A program made the position numbers and the translations under genes. Shown here in pieces: positions 17,065-24,891 of a DNA stretch of 64,000 nt. Numbering within the stretch: the stretch's first letter is position 1; each line of letters begins with the position of its first letter. Under the pieces are notes generated by a model. That model had not been told where the DNA came from. It was given only the letters and a program-made list of their open reading frames with translations, and made no database searches. This stretch comes from Candidimonas humi (GTDB taxonomy: Bacteria > Pseudomonadota > Gammaproteobacteria > Burkholderiales > Burkholderiaceae_B). The stretch lies in contig NZ_JAHTBN010000011.1 in the NCBI RefSeq assembly GCF_019166065.1, forward strand, positions 51,718 to 115,717, read 5' to 3'.

Positions 17065-18255
17065 TCAGGCCGCCGGGAACACCGGCTCGCCCAGGTTCAG
17101 CATCAGGCGGTTGGCCCAGCCGAAGATCGCCACGGCGTGGATCAGGTCCAGGATCTCGGCATCTTTCAGGCCCACGCCCTTCAGCGCCCGGATGGCCTGA
17201 GCCCCAAGGCCGGACGGGTTTTCGGTCATCTGCACGGCGAAGTGCGCAACGGCGCGCTCGCGCTCGGTGGTGCCGGCGCTGCGCGGATCGTCGAAGACCT
17301 GCTGCACGGTGTCATTGCGCTTGGCCAGTTGCTCGAAGCGCTGCGCGTGCACCGAGGCGCAATAGACGCAGCCATTGATGCGCGACACCGTCAGGGCGCC
17401 CAGTTCGCGGTCGGCCCGCGCCAGGCCGCCCGGCGCGTACATGATGGCGTTATAGGCCTCGGAACGCTGCTTGAGCACTTCCGGCTGGTGGGCCAGGAAA
17501 CGGTAATAGTCGGATTGCTTGGCCTTGGGATGGCTGATCTCCAGCACTTCCAGTTGCGCGGGGGTGGCGCGATCCAGGTCGACCACGTCCAGCCAGGCCT
17601 TCCATTCCAGGGTTTCGTTGGTGAAGCCATGGCTCTTGACGGGCTTGCCGGCGGGGGTGCCGTCGCGCTGGGGCGCGACGGGCGAAATATCCGCCTGGGG
17701 CGGCACCGCTGCCGAAGCGGCGCTCGTCGCGGCGCCCTGCTCTTCGGCCTGCATGGCCTGCAGGCCCGCGACCGATCGCAACTGGTACGACAGGAACGCC
17801 ACCAACTGCGCCAGCGACACGATGTCCGGCGTGGCGATGCCGGCGGCCTGCAGCGCCTTGAGCGCGGCCGCGTCGCCCTCGACGGGTTTTTCGATCAGCT
17901 TGCGGGTAAAGACCAGCATGGCGCGCAGCCGCGCCGGTTCGATGGCATCGATGCGGCCGGCCTGCAAGGCTTCGGCCAGCGCGGCGCCGCCCTCCTGGGC
18001 GATCAGGGCCTGGCGATAATGCTCCCCCAGGGCCTCGGCCTTGGACAGCACGCAGGCGCAATAAGCCACGGCCAGCCTGTCCCGCAAGGACAGCTCGCCG
18101 AGCTCGGGCCCGAAGAACAAGTCGTAGCTTTTCTGCGTGGCCACCGCCACCTTGTCGCGCGCATGCCGCGTCGCATGCAGCGCCGTGCCCGGCTGCAGGC
18201 CGACGATCCCGTCGATCACGTCGGCGCCGGCCTGTGGGTTTTCCGTAGTCACCAT
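17065..18255 (-). CDS. Fused CMD / AhpD-like alkylhydroperoxidase domain protein
   Basis: The 396-residue protein joins two carboxymuconolactone-decarboxylase-type domains that are often separate proteins (the Avi_7170-like and Avi_7169-like families). The N-terminal domain (about 10-165) has an AVAYCACVLSKAE segment without a CXXC pair. A low-complexity Ala/Pro linker spans about 168-210. The C-terminal domain (about 215-390) carries the redox motif CVYCASVH (C296, C299, H303) expected for peroxidase activity. The ATG at 18255 follows GGAAGG; a TTG at 18273 is less likely. It is the last gene of a leftward set with the flavin monooxygenase-like gene and a LysR gene, 94 bases downstream of the former. 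Confidence 0.85.
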   Translation of the reverse strand: MVTTENPQAGADVIDGIVGLQPGTALHATRHARDKVAVATQKSYDLFFGPELGELSLRDRLAVAYCACVLSKAEALGEHYRQALIAQEGGAALAEALQAGRIDAIEPARLRAMLVFTRKLIEKPVEGDAAALKALQAAGIATPDIVSLAQLVAFLSYQLRSVAGLQAMQAEEQGAATSAASAAVPPQADISPVAPQRDGTPAGKPVKSHGFTNETLEWKAWLDVVDLDRATPAQLEVLEISHPKAKQSDYYRFLAHQPEVLKQRSEAYNAIMYAPGGLARADRELGALTVSRINGCVYCASVHAQRFEQLAKRNDTVQQVFDDPRSAGTTERERAVAHFAVQMTENPSGLGAQAIRALKGVGLKDAEILDLIHAVAIFGWANRLMLNLGEPVFPAA

Positions 18256-18264
18256 GTTCCTTCC

Positions 18265-18292
18265 TTTATTCAAGCTTCTTTATTCAAACTTC
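18265..18292. repeat. Tandem 14-base repeat in the leader of the CMD/AhpD gene
   Basis: TTTATTCAAGCTTC (18265-18278) is followed directly by TTTATTCAAACTTC (18279-18292), with 13 of 14 bases identical. It lies within the 94 bases before the CMD/AhpD start codon and just before a 7-base-stem hairpin. Confidence 0.55.
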
Positions 18293-18296
18293 AAAC

Positions 18297-18313
18297 GGGG
18301 CCGCGCCGGCCCC
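18297..18313. repeat. GC hairpin between co-directional genes
   Basis: GGGGCCG (18297-18303) and CGGCCCC (18307-18313) form a perfect 7-base stem with a 3-base loop. It lies between the monooxygenase-like and CMD/AhpD genes. No T-run follows on the transcribed strand, so it may be an mRNA processing or stability element rather than a terminator. Confidence 0.4.
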
Positions 18314-18349
18314 TGATCCGCGTATGCCGGTGTAGATGGCCCGTCCCTG

Positions 18350-19774
18350 TCAGGCGGCCTTCCATTCGTCGCCGTATACCTCGGGCTCGCTGAACGCCCG
18401 CATGGTCTCGTACTGCTGCTGGACGCTTTCCTGGTACAGCAGCCCGACGATGCCGCGCCCCAGGCGTTCGGCGCCATCGCTGATGGCGGGAATGTCGCCC
18501 GACACCTGGCCATGGACCAAGGTGGCCGGATAGCAGAAACAGTGCACACGCGACAGGCCCGGCAGGTCGTGCCCCGGCTTGGGCAGGAATTCGAAGGCGG
18601 GCCCCACATCGGGGGAATTCATCAGTTCCACGTCTTCCTGGCCGGCGGCCGGCTGGTAGCGGTCGCTCCAGACGCGGATGTGCGGCGCGATCGCGGCATA
18701 TTCGGGCCGGCCGTTCAGATCGATCATGAAACCCGTCGACAGGATCAGGAAATCCAGCTCGAAGGTCTTGCGAGGGGTGCGCACCTGCAGGTGGCCGTCG
18801 GCTTCCCGTACCGACAGTACCGGGCTGTCCAGGTTGAAACGGGCGTTGTCGTGGCGCGAGACGCGCAGCGTGCTGCCGCGCGGAGGCGGCACCTGCTGTT
18901 CGTTGATGTAGTGGCGGATGCGCCATTTCCAGTCGTCGGGCAGCGCGACATAGCCATGGGTGAAGCCCGGGCTGCCCGCGCCCTTGCCCTTGTTGATGCG
19001 CGGGATGTCGGCACGGCGTATCAGCAGGTCGACGCTGGCCGCGCCGTTTTCCAGCGCGGTGGCCGCGCTGTCCATGGCCGAAGCGCCGGCGCCCACCACG
19101 CCCACCCGCAAGCCGCGCAGGCGGCCGTAGTCCATGTCGTCGGAAGAATGCGCCCAGTAGCGCCGCGGCACATCGCGCATGAATGCCGGCACATAGGCGC
19201 CGCCCAGGCCTGCGCGGCCGGTGGCCAGCACCACGCGGCGCGCATATATGGTCTGCGGGCCTTCGGGGGCATCGATGCGCAGCTCTACATAGTCCGCATG
19301 CGGCAGGATCTGGCGCACGCGGTGCTCGTTGCGGATATCCACGTTCATCACGCGCCGGTACCAGCGCAGGTAGTCCATCCATTGCAGGCGCGGAATCTTG
19401 TCGAGTTCTTCCCAGGCCTGCGTGCCGAATTGCGCTTCGAACCAGGCGCGGAAGGTCAGCGCGGGCAGGCCCAGCGCGGGGCCCGTGAGCTGCTTGGGCG
19501 AGCGCAGGGTTTCCATGCGCGCGATGGTGGCCCAGGGGCCTTCATAGCCCTTGGGCGCCTGGTCGAAGTTGCAGACCCCGATGCCCAGGTTCTTCAGCGC
19601 CACGGCGGCCGCCAGGCCCGCCATGCCGCCGCCGATGATAGCCACGTCCAGCGCCGGACGGCCATGGAATTCGGCGGGCGGCACCCAGCGCTTGGCCGGC
19701 AGCTCGAGCCAGGAGAGATCCTGGGCCAGGCGCGCTTCGAGCGCCTGGAGATTGGAAACGGGGTTGGCGGTCAT
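18350..19774 (-). CDS. Flavin-containing monooxygenase-like FAD/NAD(P) oxidoreductase
   Basis: The 474-residue protein has an FAD motif near the N-terminus (VAIIGGGMAGLAAAVAL, about residues 44-60). A second nucleotide motif (VGVVGAGASAMDSAATAL) and the segment LSTGFMIDLNGRPEY are typical of class B flavoprotein monooxygenases. It reads directly into a region with FLPKPG and VHCFCYPA. Its start codon overlaps the stop of the LysR gene by four bases, so the two are translationally coupled. A CMD/AhpD peroxidase follows. Family members oxygenate sulfur, nitrogen or carbonyl compounds. The substrate is not evident. Confidence 0.83.
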   Translation of the reverse strand: MTANPVSNLQALEARLAQDLSWLELPAKRWVPPAEFHGRPALDVAIIGGGMAGLAAAVALKNLGIGVCNFDQAPKGYEGPWATIARMETLRSPKQLTGPALGLPALTFRAWFEAQFGTQAWEELDKIPRLQWMDYLRWYRRVMNVDIRNEHRVRQILPHADYVELRIDAPEGPQTIYARRVVLATGRAGLGGAYVPAFMRDVPRRYWAHSSDDMDYGRLRGLRVGVVGAGASAMDSAATALENGAASVDLLIRRADIPRINKGKGAGSPGFTHGYVALPDDWKWRIRHYINEQQVPPPRGSTLRVSRHDNARFNLDSPVLSVREADGHLQVRTPRKTFELDFLILSTGFMIDLNGRPEYAAIAPHIRVWSDRYQPAAGQEDVELMNSPDVGPAFEFLPKPGHDLPGLSRVHCFCYPATLVHGQVSGDIPAISDGAERLGRGIVGLLYQESVQQQYETMRAFSEPEVYGDEWKAA

Positions 19775-20853
19775 AAGAGAGCGATGTCCTCGATGGCGGA
19801 TTCGTAATGCGAGTTCAGCAGCGCGCGGTTGCGGCTCGCGCTGTTCAGGCGGAAGCCGGGAATGTGCGATTCGGCCTGGTTGCGCAGTGTTTCGATGAGC
19901 GCCGCAACGGCGGCGTCCGGCGCCTGGTCTTCATGCGTGATGACGCCCATGACGAAGGGCACGGCGGCGTCCGTGGGGCGCAGCACCACTCCGGGCAGCG
20001 GCATGCCGTAGCCGGTGAACGGCTCGACCAGCGCCACGCCCAGGCCGGCGCGCACCAGGGCCAGCGCATTGAGCGTGGAATTGGTTTCGATATGGCGCTG
20101 CACCGGCGCTGCGCCGCGCCCGAACAGGGCCGTGGACAGGCGATGGCGCAGGCGGTTGCGGCTGGGCATGGTGATGACGGGCATGTCGCGCAGTTCCGCG
20201 ATGGCCACGCTGGGGCGCGCCGCCAGCGGATGCGATTCGGGCAGCGCCAGCACGCAGGGCGCCTCGCCCGACCAGTGCAGCCGGCAGCGGCGCAAGTCTA
20301 TGGGCAGGCTGGTCAGGCCCAGCGCCGCCTGCCCCGTGGCAACCGCCCTGGCCACGTGCTCCGGAGCCAGGCTGTCGACATGGATCTTGCGGCCGGAAAC
20401 GAAACCGGGCGCTGCACCGAAGCCGGACGCCGCTGCGGCATGCGTGGCATCTTTTCTTTCTGTATCCCCGACTGCCCCTGCCATCCCTGCGGCCCCGGCC
20501 CGCGCCGCCGATTCGGCCTCTGCCAGCGCGCCCGGCAGCAGCCCCGCGCCCAGCGCGTAGGTGGCAACGATTTTCAGCGGGCGCCCCCGCCCCTGGGCGA
20601 TCTCGCGCGAACGCTGGTCGAGCTGCTGCAGGCCGGCCAGCACGTGCTGCATTTCTTCATGGAACTGGCGGCCTTGTTCGGTCAGCGTGACGGCCGGCCG
20701 CGTACGCTCGAAGAGCGTGAAGCCGAGCTCATGCTCGAGTTCCTGCACCTGGCGGCTGATGACAGGCTGGGACCGGTCGAGCAGGCGCCCGGCCGCGGTC
20801 ACGCTGCCCGTGGACAGTACCGCGGCGAAGGCTTCGAGTTGCCGGATTTCCAT
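19771..20853 (-). CDS. LysR family regulator with an inserted low-complexity segment
   Basis: The protein is 360 residues, against about 300 for the family. The N-terminal LysR helix-turn-helix is normal (residues 1-60, with SVTAAGRLLDRSQPVISRQV). After the first strand of the effector domain (LKIVATYALGAGLLPGAL) comes an Ala/Gly-rich stretch at about 115-155 with AGAAGMAGAVGDTER and HAAAASGFGAAPG. Normal LysR sequence resumes at VDSLAPEHVARAVATGQAALG. It is the first gene of a leftward operon and overlaps the monooxygenase-like gene by four bases, so autoregulation and control of the operon are likely. Confidence 0.87.
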   Translation of the reverse strand: MEIRQLEAFAAVLSTGSVTAAGRLLDRSQPVISRQVQELEHELGFTLFERTRPAVTLTEQGRQFHEEMQHVLAGLQQLDQRSREIAQGRGRPLKIVATYALGAGLLPGALAEAESAARAGAAGMAGAVGDTERKDATHAAAASGFGAAPGFVSGRKIHVDSLAPEHVARAVATGQAALGLTSLPIDLRRCRLHWSGEAPCVLALPESHPLAARPSVAIAELRDMPVITMPSRNRLRHRLSTALFGRGAAPVQRHIETNSTLNALALVRAGLGVALVEPFTGYGMPLPGVVLRPTDAAVPFVMGVITHEDQAPDAAVAALIETLRNQAESHIPGFRLNSASRNRALLNSHYESAIEDIALL

Positions 20854-21052
20854 GGTCTTGTATTCTTAAATAGCATTTAATTTGATGAATTATGCATTTT
20901 TAGAATTTTTTTGGCAAGCAAGGATACCGAAACTTTCAAGCTCTCGAATCTGGCACAAACGTGCCCACTACACATAGCTGCAGAGTATTTATATACTGGA
21001 TACTAACGATATATAGACGTTATTAGTATCCAAGGTTATGCGGAGACCTGTC
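20854..21052. other. AT-rich divergent region between LysR and toxin-antitoxin genes
   Basis: About 200 bases, much richer in A and T than the flanking genes. It must hold the leftward LysR promoter (near 20860-20905) and the rightward antitoxin promoter. Apart from the inverted repeat at 20998-21031 I find no other structured element and no gene. Confidence 0.5.
20998..21031. promoter_or_regulatory. Operator of the toxin-antitoxin operon
   Basis: GGATACTAA (20998-21006) and TTAGTATCC (21023-21031) are perfect inverted arms with a 16-base AT-rich centre. The pair ends 21 bases before the antitoxin ATG. RHH antitoxins commonly bind such paired sites to repress their own operon. Confidence 0.65.
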
Positions 21053-21346
21053 ATGAGCAAAGAGGCTGTATTCACGATGAAGCTGGAACCGGAACTGCGC
21101 GACCAGCTTATGTCCGAGGCCGCACTTGAAGACAGGCCCGCATCGCAAATCGTTCGCGAGCTGATGCGTGATTACATCAGCCAACGCAAGCATGCGCGGG
21201 AATACGATGAGTTCTTGCGCCACAAGGTCGAACGCGCTCGCGTCTCGATGCGGGCAGGCAAAGGCATGCCTCAAGAGCAGCTTGAGGCTGAAGCCGCTGT
21301 CCGGCGAGCCGAGCTGCTGCGCCGTGCCGATGAGGCCGATTCGTGA
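21053..21346 (+). CDS. Ribbon-helix-helix antitoxin (CopG/ParD-like)
   Basis: The 97-residue protein begins with a beta strand and two helices (AVFTMKLEPELRDQLMSEA then RPASQIVRELMRDYI), the pattern of an RHH DNA-binding dimer. A charged C-terminal tail of about 50 residues probably wraps the toxin. The ATG at 21053 follows CGGAGA; an upstream in-frame ATG at 21038 is less well placed. Its stop overlaps the toxin start as GTGA. It is expected to repress the operon at 20998-21031. Confidence 0.8.
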   Translation: MSKEAVFTMKLEPELRDQLMSEAALEDRPASQIVRELMRDYISQRKHAREYDEFLRHKVERARVSMRAGKGMPQEQLEAEAAVRRAELLRRADEADS

Positions 21347-21639
21347 GAGTCGTCTGGACGCCGGAGGCCAACCAGGATCGCCTAGACATACAGGACTACA
21401 TCGCAGCCGATAGTCCGCGCGCCGCTGTAGACATGGACGAACTATTCCTCAGTTGCGCTGCACAGCTCGGAGCATTTCCAATGCTCGGCCGCCCCGGAAG
21501 GATCCCAGGCACCCGCGAGCTGGTCCCGCACGAAAGCTATCGACTCATATACGAGCTGGCAGAAGCCGACGACACAGTGTGGATACTGGCATTGGTACAC
21601 ACTGCGCGTCAGTGGCCTCCAGAGCGAGCAAGCAATTAG
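21343..21639 (+). CDS. RelE/ParE-family toxin
   Basis: The 98-residue protein has the ParE/RelE fold pattern. The N-terminal strand VVWTPEANQD and long helix AVDMDELFLSCAAQL are followed by the core GRPGRIPGTRELVPH, YRLIYEL and the final strand WILALVHTARQWP. ParE members poison gyrase and RelE members cut mRNA; the sequence does not decide between them. The start is GTG, overlapping the antitoxin stop by four bases. Its 3' end overlaps the 3' end of the convergent PrpF-family gene by four bases, so no terminator fits between them. Confidence 0.82.
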   Translation: MRVVWTPEANQDRLDIQDYIAADSPRAAVDMDELFLSCAAQLGAFPMLGRPGRIPGTRELVPHESYRLIYELAEADDTVWILALVHTARQWPPERASN

Positions 21640-22817
21640 TCCAGCAATTCCTGCGGGACGTACACCCGGCCTTCCATCAGGCGCCGGGCGCTGCGGCTCA
21701 TGGCGACTTTGGTCACGACCCAGTTGCCGCCCTCTTCGCGCGCTTCGGCCCCGACCCTGAGCACACCGGAGGGATGGCCGAAGCAGACGGCGCTGCGAGT
21801 GGCGCCCAGCACTTCGCTGACGACCGTGCCGGGAATCGCGGCGGCCGCGGCGATGCCGACCGCCCCGGTGCCGGTCATGGCGTGGTGCGGCTTGCCCATG
21901 GATATGATGCGCGCCAGCAAGTCTATGTCTTCGGCCCGCACCGCCTTGCCGCTGCTGGCGGTATAGGCCGCCGGCGCGGCGAAATACGCCACCTTCGGGG
22001 TGTGCTGCCTGTGGCTGGTGGCAAATTCGGCGCTTTCGGCCAGCCCCATGGCCACCGCCCCATGGGCGCGGATGGCCTCCAGGCGCGCCAGCAGCGCCGT
22101 ATCCTTGGCCAGTTCGGCCGGCAGTTCGGTGCCCGTCAGGCCCAGGTCCGCCGCCGCAACAAATACGCCCGGATTGCCCGCATTGATGAGCGTCGCGCGC
22201 ACCTTGCCCACGCCCGGCACGTCCAGTTCGTCGATCCGCTTGCCGGTGGGAAAAGTGGCCGACCCCGAGCCGTCGCCATCGCCCTCGTCCGCGCCCGGGT
22301 CGAGGAATTCCAGCGGGATCTCGGCCGCCGGGAACGTAACGCCGTCCAGCACGAAGTCGCCCAGTTCCTGCACCTCGCCGTCGCGCATCGGCACATGTGC
22401 CACGATCTTCTTGCCGATATTGGCCTGCCATATGGTGATGCGGGCCACGCCGTCGCGCGGCGCCTGCACCAGGCCGCGGTGTATGGCAAACGGCCCGACG
22501 GCCGAGGTGAGATTGCCGCAGTTGCCGCTCCAGTCGACCAGCGGCCTGTCGATCGACACCTGCCCGAACAGATAGTCGACGTCGCAACCGGGGCGCTCGC
22601 TCTTGCCGACAATCACCACCTTGCTGGTGCTGGAGACCGCGCCCCCCATGCCGTCGATCTGTTTTTCGTACGGGTCGGGGCTGCCCATCACGCGCAGCAG
22701 CACCGCGTCGCGCCTGGCGGCGTCGCGCGGCAGGTCTTCGGGCAGGAAGAATACGCCCTTGCTGGTGCCCCCGCGCATGTACAGGGCGGGAATGCTGGTC
22801 TGGCGTTGCGCAGTCAT
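21636..22817 (-). CDS. PrpF-family isomerase (4-oxalomesaconate tautomerase-like)
   Basis: The 393-residue protein starts with the family hallmark MRGGTSKGVFF (residues 14-24) and has the late motif SAVCFGHPSGVLRVGA. PrpF enzymes move a double bond in unsaturated tricarboxylates, such as trans-aconitate/methylaconitate in propionate use or 4-oxalomesaconate in gallate and protocatechuate 4,5-cleavage. No prpC, acnD or gal genes adjoin it. The ATG at 22817 was chosen because the family match begins there; the open frame continues upstream through the aldo/keto reductase region. An alkyl tricarboxylate role matches the window's general theme. Confidence 0.86.
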   Translation of the reverse strand: MTAQRQTSIPALYMRGGTSKGVFFLPEDLPRDAARRDAVLLRVMGSPDPYEKQIDGMGGAVSSTSKVVIVGKSERPGCDVDYLFGQVSIDRPLVDWSGNCGNLTSAVGPFAIHRGLVQAPRDGVARITIWQANIGKKIVAHVPMRDGEVQELGDFVLDGVTFPAAEIPLEFLDPGADEGDGDGSGSATFPTGKRIDELDVPGVGKVRATLINAGNPGVFVAAADLGLTGTELPAELAKDTALLARLEAIRAHGAVAMGLAESAEFATSHRQHTPKVAYFAAPAAYTASSGKAVRAEDIDLLARIISMGKPHHAMTGTGAVGIAAAAAIPGTVVSEVLGATRSAVCFGHPSGVLRVGAEAREEGGNWVVTKVAMSRSARRLMEGRVYVPQELLD

Positions 22818-22954
22818 GTCGCGGGTGTCCTTGGAAAGCAGGTATGAAGAGACGGGAAATCCGTCGCTAATTAGAAAACACCGGCGCCCCGATCCGCAAG
22901 TCGTTGCGCCGGGCACGGGGTGTCCCTGGCACGGCGCGCCGGGCCCCGCGGCGG

Positions 22955-23794
22955 CTACTTGGGGGCGCCGAAGGTTTTCGGATCGGGACCGCTGCGGCCG
23001 TCGGCGCGGTCCAGCTCGGCGATGGCCGCCATGTCCTCGTCGTCCAGCGCAAAATCGTAGACCTGGAAGTTTTCGCGGATGCGAGCGGGCGTCACCGATT
23101 TGGGGATCACCATATTGCCCGACTGGATGTGCCAGCGGATCATCACTTGCGCCACCGTACGCTCGTGCTTGAGCGCGACAGCCTTGAGCACGGGGTCTTC
23201 CCATAGCGCGCCGCGTCCCAGCGGGCTCCAGGCCTGGGTCTGGATGCCGTGCTCGGCATGGAACTCGCGCAGCTCCGCCTGCTGGAAGCGCGGATGCAGT
23301 TCGATCTGGTTGACCACCGGCAACACGCCGGTCTCGTCCAGCAGGCGCTGCAAATGGCTGATATTGAAATTGGACACGCCGATGGAACGCGCGCGGCCTT
23401 CGTCGCGCAGGCCCAGCATGGCTTCCCAGGCCTGGACGTAGCGATCCTGCGCGGGCACCGGCCAATGGATCAGATACAGGTCCACGTAATCCAGGCCCAG
23501 GCGGTCCAAGCTTTCCTGGAAAGCCGCGGGCGTGCTGTCGTGTCCGTGGCGGTCATTCCACAGCTTGGTGGTGACGAACAGGTCTTCGCGCGCCATGCCC
23601 GAGCCCGCCAGGCCCAGCCCGACCCCTTTCTCGTTGCCGTAGATGGCCGCGGTATCGACCAGGCGATAACCTTCCTTCAGGGCCGTGCCGACCACCTGGG
23701 CGGTGATGTCGTCTTCGACCTGCCAGACGCCCAGCCCGAGCTGCGGCGCGCTGTGTCCATCATGAAACTTGACTGAGTTCTGCGTAAAAGGCAT
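22955..23794 (-). CDS. Aldo/keto reductase
   Basis: The 279-residue protein is a TIM-barrel aldo/keto reductase. The catalytic tetrad is visible as D47 and Y52 (LVDTAAIYGNE), K77 (VTTKLWN) and H110 (LYLIHWP), with the NADPH-binding end VIPKSVTPARIRENF. Such enzymes reduce 2,5-diketo-gluconate and many other aldehydes or ketones. The ATG at 23794 gives the normal length; an open frame extends further upstream without family similarity. It lies upstream of the PrpF-family gene on the same strand with 137 bases between, and diverges from panB. Confidence 0.9.
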   Translation of the reverse strand: MPFTQNSVKFHDGHSAPQLGLGVWQVEDDITAQVVGTALKEGYRLVDTAAIYGNEKGVGLGLAGSGMAREDLFVTTKLWNDRHGHDSTPAAFQESLDRLGLDYVDLYLIHWPVPAQDRYVQAWEAMLGLRDEGRARSIGVSNFNISHLQRLLDETGVLPVVNQIELHPRFQQAELREFHAEHGIQTQAWSPLGRGALWEDPVLKAVALKHERTVAQVMIRWHIQSGNMVIPKSVTPARIRENFQVYDFALDDEDMAAIAELDRADGRSGPDPKTFGAPK

Positions 23795-23968
23795 GGCGGG
23801 ACTCCGATCTTTGCTGCGGACTGCGTGGAAACCAAGAGGCTGTCGATTGATTATACGTATGTTAAAAGAGCGTTTGCTGCAGTTGCACAATAACTCACAC
23901 AATATCGCGATGCGCTACCCGGCGCCGCGGCCGCAGCGCGTCGCAACACGCACAGGGAGCACAGGAAA

Positions 23969-24790
23969 ATGAGCGTACATGCCGAAGTCAAACGCATCAG
24001 CGTGCCGCAGTTGGCGGCATGCAAGGGGCAGCGCAGGCTCGCCTGCCTGACCGCCTACACGGCGCCGTTCGCGCGCCTGCTCGACGATTATCTGGACATG
24101 ATATTGATAGGCGATTCCACCGCCATGGTGGGCTACGGCCTGCCCGATACATTGTCGATCACTATCGAGCAGATGGCCGCCCATGCGGCGGCGGTAGTGC
24201 GCTCGACCTCCAAGGCCTGCGTGATCGTCGACATGCCTTTCGGCAGCTACCAGGAATCGCCGCAGCAGGCCTACGCCAATGCGGCGCGGGCGCTGGCGGC
24301 CAGCGGCGCCGACGGCGTCAAGATGGAGGGCGGCGCGGTCATGGCCGAGACCACGCGCTTCCTGGTGGAGCGCGGCGTGCCGGTGCTGGCGCACGTGGGG
24401 CTCATGCCGCAGTATGTGCACACCATGGGCGGCTTCAAGGCCCAGGGCATGAACGATGCCGCGGCCGAACGAATCTTCCAGGACGTCCTGGCGCACCAGC
24501 AGGCCGGCGCCTTCGGCGTGGTGCTCGAGGGGGTGGCCGAAGCCCTGGCGCGGCGCATCACCCAGGAACTCGACATCCTGACCATAGGCATAGGCGCATC
24601 GCCCGCATGCGATGGGCAGATCCTGGTCACCGAGGACATCCTCGGCCTGAGCGGCCCGCGCATCCCCAAGTTCGCGCGCCAGTTCGCCGACGTGGGCGCG
24701 GTGATACGCGGTGCGGTCGAACAGTATGCCAACAGCGTGCGCGACGGCAGCTTCCCGGGGCTGGAAAACTGCTTCGGCGTGAAGAAGTGA
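23969..24790 (+). CDS. panB: 3-methyl-2-oxobutanoate hydroxymethyltransferase (PanB)
   Basis: The 273-residue protein has the PanB landmarks: LTAYTAPFARLLDD, the metal site GDST (48-51), MPFGSY, VKMEGG (K118, E120), HVGLMPQ and LEGV with the catalytic glutamate. The enzyme adds a hydroxymethyl group from methylene-tetrahydrofolate to 2-oxoisovalerate, the first committed step to pantothenate. panC normally adjoins panB, but none is here. The strand after GDS reads TAMVGYGLPDTLSITI, slightly unlike standard PanB (LGMVxxGxxxTLPVT). A paralogue acting on a different 2-oxoacid is therefore possible. An inverted-repeat terminator candidate follows at 24866-24890. Confidence 0.85.
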   Translation: MSVHAEVKRISVPQLAACKGQRRLACLTAYTAPFARLLDDYLDMILIGDSTAMVGYGLPDTLSITIEQMAAHAAAVVRSTSKACVIVDMPFGSYQESPQQAYANAARALAASGADGVKMEGGAVMAETTRFLVERGVPVLAHVGLMPQYVHTMGGFKAQGMNDAAAERIFQDVLAHQQAGAFGVVLEGVAEALARRITQELDILTIGIGASPACDGQILVTEDILGLSGPRIPKFARQFADVGAVIRGAVEQYANSVRDGSFPGLENCFGVKK

Positions 24791-24865
24791 AATTCCGGCG
24801 GGCGGCCCGTGCCATGGGCCTGTCGAGCGATCCACAAGCCGCGTCGATAGGCTATGGCTGCGAGT

Positions 24866-24890
24866 GACTGCAGGCTACGGAGCTGCAGTC
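24866..24890. terminator. Hairpin between convergent panB and GntR genes
   Basis: GACTGCAG (24866-24873) and CTGCAGTC (24883-24890) form a perfect 8-base stem, followed by TTTA. It lies exactly between the two convergent genes and could act for panB; the T-run is short. Confidence 0.5.
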
Positions 24891-24891
24891 T

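Noticed and set aside
22818..23465. Upstream extension of the PrpF-family frame
   Set aside because: It overlaps the aldo/keto reductase gene out of frame, and the family hallmark starts right after the ATG at 22817.
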